This document shows positions 23,601 to 35,600 of a DNA stretch of 64,000 bases, in pieces. Under the pieces are notes generated by a model. It was not told where the DNA came from. It saw nothing but the letters and a program-made list of their open reading frames with translations, and ran no database searches. Position numbers and translations under genes: made by a program. Source of the stretch: Tretioscincus oriximinensis (taxonomy: Eukaryota > Chordata > Lepidosauria > Squamata > Gymnophthalmidae); contig JAJVDF010000433.1 of assembly GCA_022410635.1 (NCBI GenBank), forward strand, positions 232,871-296,870, written 5' to 3'. How positions within the stretch are numbered: the stretch's first letter is position 1; the number at the start of each line of letters is the position of its first letter.

Positions 23601-26600
23601 TTGAAGATTGGTGTTACATTAGCTACCTTCCAATCTATTGGTACTATGCCTGATCTTAAGGAAAGATTAAATATTTTGGTTAGAAGTTTGGCAATTTCGC
23701 ATTTGAGTTCTTTAAGAATTCTTGGGTGAATGTCGTCTGGCCCTGGGGATTTATAAATGTTCAGCTTATTTAGGCTAGCAAGGACCTCCTCCCTTGTTAT
23801 CTCTATCCCGTTCAATTCCTCTGCTGTACCACCTATTTATAAATATATTTATAAATATATTTATAAATATATTTATAAATTTAAATAATATAAAAATATA
23901 GTATTTTTCAAGGTGACTGGAATCATTTCCAATGTATCTGACTCTCTCTGGCACTTAGCTTCTCCACAATTAAGTACCACATTTTATATATTTTATATTT
24001 CTATTTCTAATCCATTCTTTCAAAAATGTGCAAACACAGAAAATCCAACAGTTTTCGATATCTTTCACAAACATTTCTACTCTTAAGAATCCAAGATGAG
24101 GAAAATGTATTCTTTTTGCTATCATCATAAATAATAAAAGGCATGTGGGAGAGTTCAACATTCCTAGGTATAACGACCAAAGACAGGGCTTGGAACTTCA
24201 GCAGCCTACAGAAACCAGTCCTGTGTTGGAAACTGGCTACATAGACAATTCCCTGGTGGAAAGATGCGAGAAGTGTTCAGTACCAAGACCAGTACTGGAA
24301 GGGAAAGAAAGGAAGAAAAAAGGAAGTAATAGATGAAAGACAAGAAGTATGATAAANAATAAAAAATAAAGAAGGAAAAGAAGAAAGGAAAACGGAAAGA
24401 AGAAGGAATGAAACAAAAAAGCAGCAAGTGAAAGGGGGCTGGGAGGGGCAAGGGAGGGAGTGGGTGGCTGAAGGCATGGATGGGAGCAAAGGGGAGGGGG
24501 NTGGAGCCCGTTGCATTACCATAGTTCAATGGACTAATTCTACTCGTTATTTATAAAATACAACTTTACTCCTTCCAATGGGGATGATGATTACCTGTTC
24601 CTTGGCAGAATCATATAAAGACCCAAACGCTTTAGCTGACCTCCTAACTTCTGGAGAAGTTTGTGTGGCTCGGGACAGACAATTCTGGCTTTTAGTCTCA
24701 TCAGCTCCAGCAGCTGTATGATTAAGGGTCCGGTTATCTGTTTAAAACAAGAAAGAAATATAAACATTTCAGCATGATCACAATTTTATTTCAGTATTTT
24801 ATAACACATAATAGCAAAGTGAGTGTTATTTATTGGTCAGCAACTTAATCCGAACTGGAGCAGCTGACTACTGTCTTCTTATCCTGTTGCCCCAGGTCCC
24901 TAAGCCAATGGGTGAGAAGAGGAGCCCTGCTGAATGGGGCCAGAACCCATCCAGTCCAGCCTTCTGTCTCACATAGTGGCTCATCCACATGCCAGTGTGG
25001 ACTATGGCAGGCCTCATTTGTGTCAATCACCATCTCTGTGCACCTTCAGAAAACACTTGAAGACGCACCTCTTTGGCTGTCTCTTCCCTATTTTTAGATA
25101 TGGCTGTTTTTAATGTGTTAATTATGATTTTATTGTTAACTGCCCTGAGACTTTCAGGTATAGAGCGGAATAAAAATGCAAATAAATAAGTAATAATAGC
25201 GCAGTGAGAAATAGCTGGGCAACAGGCAGCTGAATGCACCTGAAGAAGTCTTGTATTCCTGAAAACCTGGTCATCATCCCGGTCCCCGTCCCCACCCCAC
25301 CCCCAATAAATAGCCAACTGGTTTTATTCACTTCCTTTCTTCATCCTTTAATGACATATATGTCTAGGATAGGTAAGAGTGCTGTTAGCAAGATGACAAA
25401 CCTCGGATGCAAAAAGAGCCGTCGTCCTTTCTCTCTATGGTAAGGAAGTCAATGTGCAGCATGACTGGCACTGGCTGAGGGGCAGTCGGGCTTTCACGGG
25501 GGCTGTCATCCTAGGAAAGAAATGGAAACAATCATTTACAAAATCCAAGGAAAGAACAAAGTACAAAAAATACCAAACCCACAGTATACTGCAGAGGTTC
25601 CCAGGTCTTCCTGAACAACCACCCTCCACGTACCATTTTGGGCAGTGGCAGTGGGGACAGTGTTGGGAATGAAATGGAATGATGGAAGTTGTAGTTCAAG
25701 ATCTATCTGCCAGTTGGATAGTATAAGTCCAGTCTTAGGGTCAATTCAGAAAGGAATAAAAATATTGGCAAGTGTCATTTTGCCTTTTTGTAAATTTATG
25801 GTGAAGCTACATTTATCATAGAATCATAGAGTTGGAAGGGACCTCCAGGGCTATCGGGTCCAATCCCCTGCTCAATGCAGGATTCGTTAAAACATCCCAG
25901 AAAGATGACTATCCAACCTCTGTTTGAAGACTTCCATCAAAGGCCTCCTGTGGGCAAACTGTTTAGAATATCATGTACAAGTCTAGACAACTTAGGAAGG
26001 ATATTGCAGAACTGGAGAAGATGCAAAAAAGGGCCACAAGAATGATCGTCCAGAACAAAATCCCTTGTGAAATCCAGCTGCAAAATTTAGGCCTCTTCAG
26101 CCGCAAATGCTGGCTAAGATTGATTGAAGGATATAAAATCATGAAAAGGGGAATTTATCCAAGCTAGCGCCCTTGATAGCTTTAAGGTAGGATTATGCAA
26201 TCAGGTTGCAATGTATAAGTTTCTTCAGCCACAAAAGGCAGCATTTAAGAGGTGATCTGATTGAAGTCTATAAAATTATGGAGTAGATAAGGTGAATAGA
26301 GAAAAAAAAATCTGTCACACAACACTAGGATTAGGGGGCCTTCCTTGACGCTGATGGGCAGAAGAGAGTGGACAGGCAAGGGAAAGTATTTTTTCACCCA
26401 GAGGGCCACTTACTTCTAGAAGAGGGGGTGGTAGCTGGATAAAGCCTAGCTAGCTTTAAGGTAGGAATGCAGAAATTACTGGAAGCCAATGTATCATCAG
26501 CTACTAGGTAGGATGGATCTCCAGGAAGAAGCAACAGATCAGATTCCTGAAATGCCTTTTGCAGGGAGTAGAGAACAGGTGGAGGTTTTGCCTTCTCCTT

Positions 26601-29600
26601 ATCTTTGAGATCCCAGAAACAACTGGTGGGCCACTGGGTGAGACAGGTGAACTGGATGGGCCGTGGCCCCATTGAGCGGACTCCTCTTAGATCTATACGC
26701 AGCTCCTTAATCATTACAATGGTCTATTTAAAAATATGTCAACAATCAAACAAGAGTTCCAGGAATATCCCATGGATTTCCTTAACTCCTCATTCTAAGG
26801 GGACCAGGCCATCTAGTTTGTTCAGCTATATCAGCTGAATTTATTCAAGTTAACTAATGTGTTTCCTCTTCTTAGGCCTTGAAAATTTAGTTATATCAAA
26901 TTGGTATTTGCAAAATGGTGCCAAGTTTCAAGCAACTCTTCCAAATGTATACAATAATTNACTGAGCGGTTGTAATAAACTAATTCACAAGGTATAATTC
27001 TAGCAAATGGGGCTTGTAGCACTTAAGAGACTAAGGCCCGATCCCCACGTGGGAAAGGCTCTGGCCCACAGATCCATGCGAGTTCAGCCTTTCATGCGCT
27101 CTAAATGGCTTTACAGCAAAGTAACAGCCTCCTCATACTGTGTGATTTTCAGTTTCCGAGACACTACCCAGAATAAGGTTCCATCCGGACGGGGCCTCCA
27201 TTTTAAATTCCCAGAGAAGAATCTCTCCGGAGCTGCTAGTAGCAAACTGTAAGGATTGCATTTGGAGGACAAGGTCAGTCTGGGAACAGTTGGCAGGGGG
27301 TTGCAGGGAATTCTGGGGATTGTAGTTAGGAAAGCACAGCAGTGCCTTCTGAGGCTCCTCATTCGAATGCTATAGCAGCTGAGTGGCAAATAAAATGGGG
27401 ACAGATGGCCAACACATTTATTTAAGTGTTTGAAAAGCAGAGGAAACGGACAGGTGGGAAAAGCTCATGTGGTTGGCATGAGCTTTTGTAGGCAAATCTT
27501 CAGATACTAGGGAACAAATGACAGGAATAGACTACATGTAGCAATTGAATGCAGGGGAAGAGAAGGAGGTGGAAGAGGAGGAGAAGGAGGAGATGATGAT
27601 GATGAAGGAGAAGAAGCATCTGATTTTTATACCCCACCCTTCTTGCGCGAATGGACTGAGAGTGGCTCACAAGATTAAATTCACCTGAAGGCTTACATCT
27701 ATTCTATCTTCCCCGCCAGACTAGTGGTAGTAGTCATTCATCTGCTTGAGATGTACACTACAAATCTACTTTCTTTGAAATAGCTGAGTTGGCTAGAGTT
27801 GAGGGCAGTAGAATGTTGCTCGCCCTCTCCATGGCCGACACAGGGCTTTGAGAACGGATCTCCTGCATGAAAGACCAACTCTTAACGACTGTGACACTTG
27901 TGCCTCTCACTAAATAGCAAAGGTATCACACTGCTGAGGCCCAATCAGCACACTCCTCCAGCCCCTATACAATTTCACATCGAGGTCCTATTAACGGCAA
28001 CTATTTTTAAAAACAATTTCTCCTTAAAACAGAGGCACCCCAAATGACATACTTTTAAGTTGAGCCTTGCATTAGAGATTTTTATACTCAATGGCATCAC
28101 TTCTGGCTCCATGTCATCTTCCAAAAACCGCTGAATGTTCATCAGCGATGAAGTTAGGAAATCGGCCCTCAAATCTTCCACCTGACACTGAAGAAACCCG
28201 TTTTTTTCAGCCAGCGGGGAGTGAATGAGAGCACTGGGCCCACTCTCCCACCTCAGCCTAATCTCAGGCGTTGCTTTGGCCGTCTCAGGTGCAGCTTTAG
28301 GGTTGGAACCTGTTATAGAAAACCAGCACACAATCAGTTCAACTCCTTTATCAAATATTAAAATGCTTCTGCGCGAAGCCAACCTTGAAACGTTGTGAAG
28401 AGCAGTAACAAGGCATTTGTGTGAGGATGGCCTGCTTTGAAATGAAACCGGAGTGTGTCACGCAGCACAGTGGGCCGCCCAGCTAATTAGCATCAACCGT
28501 CAATCGGAAAATCTTTGAAAGCGCGGAAGCAGCTTCCAAGTGCTTCGTGTTTTAAATGTACAAACATGTCATAGATGATTGCACTGGAAAGTTAAATGGA
28601 CGTTAATTAGGCAAAGCAAATATGCACATACAATGACTGGCCTTCCGGTGCTGATTTCAGAAACTCCACAAGGACAAGCACACAACCTCTTTCTTAACAG
28701 AGGCTACGCACAGCTGACTGCTGGTGTTTCAAAAACACTGGCAGTGTAAAAAAATGGGATTTCCTTTTTCCATAGGGACTGAGCAATTCCTGAAAAGAAA
28801 GCAGCACATTCGGAAGTGTTAAAAGATTTTGGCCATAAAGAAGCATCATAAAATAGGACTTCATAGAATCATGCATGGGGTGGAGAAGGTGAATAGAATT
28901 TTTTTCTCTATTGCATAACACTAGGACCAGGGGCCATTCCTTGAAGCTGATGGGCAAAAGGGTGAGTATTTTTTCACCCAGAGGCTCATTGGCCTTTGGA
29001 ATTTACTTCCAGAAGAAGTTGTGGTACCCAACAGCCTGGACAGCTTTAAGAGAGTATTAGGCAAATTCATGTACACCAAGGGTATAAACAGCTGCTGGGA
29101 TGGATGTTTTGATACTGCCTCCAAGATGAAGCAAAGGCAGGGTTCCTGTAATACCATTTGCAAGGCATCGAGAACATTTTGCCTTGTTCCATTCCAGACT
29201 GTCCAGGTGCAATTGGTGAGCCACTGGTTGAGACAGAGTGCTATACTGGATGGGCTCCAGGCGAATTCAGCAGGGCTCCTCTTATGTTCTTATGTAATCC
29301 TAGAGTTGAAAGGGACCTCCAGGGTCATGGGATCCAACAGTGTGCCAATACAGGATTTCCTAACCACCTCCTGGGGCAACCAGACCCATTGGCTGATCAC
29401 CCTCATGGCCAGAAAGTTTTTTTTCTGATATCTGTATTTCTACTTCCTTTAAGTTTTATTCCATTGTTTATAGTCCTTCTGTGTGCCAATNAAAACAAAG
29501 TTGATCCCTCTGCTCTGTGGCAGTCCTTTAGGTATTAGAATTATAGAAGGGAGCCCCAGGAACACGGGTCCAACTCTCTGCTCAATGCAGGATCCACTAG

Positions 29601-32600
29601 ACTATCCAAGGCAGGTGATTGCNGAGCCTCTGAAGACTTCCAGTGAAGGAGAACTCATCACCTCCTATGGCAACCTGTTTTACTGGTTGATCACCCTAAG
29701 GCCTTTCGTCACTGAGCCTTATTCTGGGTTGTATCTCAGAAATAGGAGCCTGCTGCCCCAAACTGGGCCTGCCATAGTCTACACTGACATGTGGATGGCA
29801 AGAAACAATACAATGCAGAATGAAGCTTAGCAGGGACAGAGCATTAGAAAGTTTTTTTCTGATATCTAATCCAAATCTACTCCCTTCCAGTTTCATCCCA
29901 CTGTTTCTAGTCCTTCCATGTTCCCATGAGAACAAAGTTGATCCCTCCGACCTGTGAAAAGCCCTTCAAATATTTATTTATTTCACATTAAAAGCATTGC
30001 ATTCCCCCAAAACAGACCATAACATTTAATTATAAAATCATAAGTTTAATTTAAAACAGTGACTATTTTTTTTTGAAAAAACATTAGAATTGCTTAAGAC
30101 GATACCAACTGCCTATCAAAACGTGTTAATTTTTGAAGAAAGTGAGATTGCCTTATCTATAGCATCAAGGGGATCTTTTACAGAGCAAGAAACAGGGCAC
30201 TGTGGGCAGTTGGGCTGTTTCCTCACCTCCACCTTCACACAGAGTGGGCCATAATGNAAAATAATTCTATTTTACAAGGTTGTTTTTTGTCCAAGTCCCA
30301 CTGGTTCTAAGCCCCTTTAGGGATTTCCATGTTGCCTGTTTTGGTTCTTGGGAGGGTGGGGAAGAACCCAGTTTCAACAATCAGACTTTGCAGCCCGTAA
30401 ATGTTTTCTGGTCATTGTTCACTGAACATTAATAGATGTCGATGTTTTTATGAAACNTTTCCTGGATTTCAGTCTTCTAACGGGAGAATGGTGGCCATGG
30501 AGTGGTTGACTTTCGTGGTCTTCACTCTTTTCTCACCACACATCAGGGGGAGCAACAGCAGCCAACTTATAAAACTACTGACACGTGTGATTTCAAGGCA
30601 TCCTGGAACTATCCTGCAAATTTTGTCCACTTGTTTTACATAGGCAGGCTCATACCAAACAGGAGAAGCAAATTCAGCAGTTGAATAAGACCATCTGAGG
30701 AAGCTATGCTCTCCCAGCATTCTTTTACAGATTACATTCTCTTAGAATATTGTATATTATTACTTCTTATATAAACAGTGTGATGCAACAGGAGAATAAA
30801 TTGATACATGGTAAGGAATTATACAATCTATGCANAATTCACTTGCATGGGAAGCCACTAATGCCTGCCATAGCCTATTGTTGCATGCTAATGCCATAGC
30901 CTCCCTTACCACCTGGATTCCAAGACCTATCCCAGAATAATTCCCAGGGTGGTCCTGGACGTGGAATGGATCACGCAGGTTGAAAAGGTGGAGGAGGAAC
31001 GCCACTTCTGGACAGGTTCACCAGTTATAGCCACTTCTGGCCACAGTAATCCACACTCTACTAACTTCCGGATTGGACTACTGAAGTGCACTCTATAGGG
31101 GGCTGCCCTTGAAAAAGGTTTGGAAGCTGCAGCTGCTGCAGAAGGCAGCAACTAGGCTGCTGGTCAGAACACTGGCCGGACACACATCACATTGCGCTGG
31201 CTGCCAATCTGCTACCGAGCCCAATTCAAGGTATTAACTTTGTCTTACAAGTAAATAACTTGGGTCCCAAATACCTAAATGAAGGCCTTCTCCCATATCA
31301 ATCTGCCTGTGTCTTAAGATCTGCAGAGAAGCCCCCACTGACTGTACTGCCTCTCTCAGTGGCAAGGAGAGTGAGAACCCAGGAGGAGGAGAAGGAGGAA
31401 GAAAGGAAGGAGGTGCAAAGGACTGCAGGTNTGTCTAGTGTGGGGTTATGGTATGTTCTGGTTGAATGCTGGACTAGGTGTGCTGTGGTCTGAGAGAGTT
31501 CCAAAGGACACTTTGTGGAGAAGAGCAGGAGAAGGAGAAGAAGAAAGGAGGAGGAACTGGATTTTTATACCCCACTTTTCTCACCTTTCAAAGGGACTCA
31601 AAGAGGCTTACAAGGGTATTTTGCCCAAAGGCTGACATTCTACCTTCCCNACCAGGCTGTGGTGGTTCCCATTTATCTATTTGCAGTCAGTTGCAATTTC
31701 TTGCAATTCTTGCTTTCAAATAGCTGGGTTGGCTAGAGCTACAGGCTAGTGGAAGGTGCTCCTCCCCACATCCCACACAGGGCCTTCTCCATGGCAGCCA
31801 CCAGACTGTTCATTCAGAAAGTCATGACCAGTAAAGCCAAGCCACAGGTTTCTGTCTTCAGATGCACCTCTTTAACCTAAAAAAAAGCCCCTTTANTTTC
31901 CAGCGTGGTCGTCTTTAATATGTTAACTACTACACCTTGGGACCTTTAGGTATAGGATTGTATATAAGGCCGGTTAAGGTCAATTTCAGATGTGTACAAT
32001 GCTTTGGTCTGGTTGCCCTTGTTGGAATCCCGGAAATCTGGGCCCAATCTATGTCTGTTTCATGCATAGCCACTACCTGTACTGCTCAAGGATTCAGGTG
32101 CAATTCAACTGATATTTTGTTGAACACCTAATAAATATTTATCACAACTTTGAAATATTATTTTCCAAAACAGGGTTTGGTTTTCATCATATCTCAGCAG
32201 AAAATGCAATCTTCCAAAACTTTTCTACACTGCTGTGAAAGTATTAGAAGCTGCTTTACCTGCTGTTCTGTTGCTCAGGTAATGACGGACGCTGATGTTG
32301 CCCAGTTGGCTTGGGACAAGGTGGTTCACCTGCAGGCTCACCTCTATGTCATCCCCTCTGATGTCAATCACTCCATTGGCACCGAAGATTTTGAAAACCA
32401 CAACGGACATCTGTCAAAAACATTACAGTTAGTGTTGCCTCCAGAGAGACTCAACTGACACAAACAGGTTGGTTTAAAATCATTTTTCAGAATTAATAGG
32501 AAGCCTTGCTGGGAAGACTTCAGAACAGTCATTTAAGGCTGTATTANTTGAGGATAGAACTGAGGACAGGACCCTACCTCCAACTTGAACCCTATGATAG

Positions 32601-35600
32601 ATGATATCAGTTCAGAGCTGTGAAGCCAAAGGGGAGTTCTGTGAGGAGTACCATTTATTTATTTTACTTACTTACATTTAGATTACACCCTCCACCCAGA
32701 GGTCTCACAATAAAAAGCCATAAAACAGATTAAACTGTTTAAAATAGTGCCAGTGCCTTTAAAGAGAAAGGAGTTTGGGTTCAGCCGAGGGCAAGGGCGT
32801 CTTCACAAGGTGCTGATGCATCTCAGAGGGGAGACCATTTCCCCAGCTGGGGATTATCACACAGAAGGTCATCCAACGTATCTGCACCTCCTTAAATGGG
32901 TGAAGGAGGTGGGGCTGTCAGGAGAGCCTCCTCAGAATAACATAGGGTGCAGGTGTCCCTTCAAAATNGGAAATTCAGCTTGTGACTGACCTCAGGGAAA
33001 TGTTCAGACACATGAGAGGGGAAGGAAGATGGTTGGATGCAACTGGGGAGCATGATATGGAGAGGCCAGAGACAAGATGGAAGAAGGTGGACCAATGTGA
33101 GGAAGAATTGAAATAATGATTTGTTTGTAAATTTCTTTCCTCAATTCAGTTCATTTTTGAGCAGAACCCTATATTTTTAGTGGGATTTGGCCTGTTAGTG
33201 AAGCCCCCACCCCTTATACCAAAGGCTAGCAAAAATCAATTTGCACCAAACTGGTTTGAGCCGTCCCTAAAACCCATTGAGTCAAAGACTCAAGAACAAG
33301 CTACTTTTGCATATATGACTGTGGGACCTGGAAAACCTGTATTCCTTTTTAATACCCCCAGCAAGCCATTCAGTCTCAATGCAGAGATTAGTAGTAAAGC
33401 CAAAGATCAGGTTTGCCTACTCTTAGATTTCAAAGCAATAGCCATGTTCATCTGGATGCAGAAGATCTAGAAAGTATCTTTCCATACATCTCAGAGATTA
33501 ACAAGATAAAGGGGGCAGTGTGACCTTTCCTAGACAAGTTTACTACTTCAGATTCTATGGAGGTTTAGCAAGCTCTGTCCCAACATATAGCCCAGAATAA
33601 GACTCAGTGGGGACAGGGCTGAATGTTTGGATGCAGACTTCTCCAGGAAAGCTCATGCTTCCTAACTCTTTCGTGTTAGTCTGTCAGGTGCAAGGAGGCC
33701 CCTTGGTAGATATCCTCAGAAAATTCATCCTAAAATTGAGAGGAAACGAGGAAGGAAGTACAACTTGGCCACTCCCTTTGTAAGAAGCTATAAGTGGCAA
33801 TCTTAGCAATGATGGTGGGTTTGACAAGACTCCATGGTTCTTCCTAACCTTCATTTTTCAGTTGGCAAGATACAAAAGTTAAGGGAAGTGAGGCTCTTGT
33901 CTCTTTTACAGCAAAGATTCATAAAGTGTCAGCCTTATTCTTCTATAACTGGCCCTGAAGGAGACAGCACTGTTTTGTCCCTACTTAACCCAGTAACATT
34001 GCATCCTTCTTGCATCTAAACATCCAGAATGTTGAGTTTTTATTTACCATTTCATCACTAGCATCAGGACCACTGTCTGAAGCTGCACTGAGGACATCCG
34101 GAGAGGTTCCACCGTAATTCTCAGCTGCTGTCCTTCCCTCAGGTGGATTCTCTATCGGTTTGCTTGACAACATAACTACTACATTCAGTTGTTATTGGTT
34201 TTAAAAAAGAAAGAGATATGTGTTTATATTTGGATGTCACAGAAAGATGTTTAATTCTGCTACAATCAATGTTTTTTAAGTAGTTAAAAGAAGACTTAGA
34301 ATAAGAATCTGGTTTTAATAAACCGCTCTGGGGACTCAGAGTGGCTTACAAGATTATTTTTCGCCCAAAGACTTACATCTATTCTATCTTTCCCCCATGT
34401 TGTGGAGTACCCATTTATCGACTCTCAAATTTCTTTGCTTTCGAACAGCTAGGTTGGTTGAAGCCAAGGCCAGTAGAGGGCTCCCACCCCTCTCCACAGC
34501 CAACACAGAAGGCCTCAAACTCCTATTTCTCTGTTGAAACACTGAAGNTCTTAAACTCTGCACCACCATATCTCTTTTAACTACTATTAAGCGTGCTTAA
34601 AAAAGCTAAACTGAACTGAAGTTGTAAATCAAATTCAAGTTAAATAAAATTAAAACACACACGCAGACAAGGAGACACACAGTGGTTTCAGGGACAGACG
34701 GTGGATCAGAGTTCCAGAGGGAGTGACAGCAAAATTGGTGCNTGCAGGAACTCTCCTTTCACTCACCCAAATCAGTTTGCAGGGTGGCAAGGGCTGCAAA
34801 CAGATTTGGAGGGGCAAAACAAGGAAAGCAGCCATGCATCACCAACCGCAAGGTTTCAGGCCTCCAGGCTGTATCTCAAATAATTTGACATTGCTTTATT
34901 CTATTCACACATATAATCTGAGAAGAGAAGGGATAAGGGAACATGTAGAGCCAAACTTCTTATTTATCTTCCACACTTACATAATCGTTCATGAGGGCTA
35001 TGCGCTGGCAGTCTCCCAAATACAAGGTAAAAACCAAATGGCAGAATCAGAAGTGTATAAAATGTTATGTATTATAATATATATACTGGTATTTTGACCT
35101 GTAGACAAAGGCCGCAAACCAAATATAAAATAACATACAACTTAAAACCTTGAAATATCAAAGGATAAAAAGTCCATAAAGGTGGTAGGTAATATAATGG
35201 AATGTAATATCAAAGTCCAAGTGGAATCAGGACCAGAAGATCACTACTTCTAATAATTCGCTCTTGCAAGGTGTATATGACTATGAGATATCTATATATA
35301 TCCGAGAAATCCTTGTGACTATATACAATTGATCTTTTATACTTCCATGATTTTTATCTGTTTGTGCCACTGAAGAAGGCCTCATGGTCAAAGCGCGTCT
35401 GGCGTGCTACGGAAACTACACTCTACACTTCGTGGCAATCCTTTCTTCTAGTCCTGATTCCACTTGGACTTTGATAATACATTCCATTATATTACTTATA
35501 TAACATTATATTTTATACCCTTCCGATTCTGCCATTTGGTTTTTACCTTGTATTTGGGAAACGACAGCCAAGGTCTGTCACTTCTGTCCATCAAATACTT

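Noticed and set aside
23832..23885. CRISPR-like array
   Set aside because: The units are contiguous palindromic 12-mers without spacers in a vertebrate intron, so it is a simple tandem repeat.
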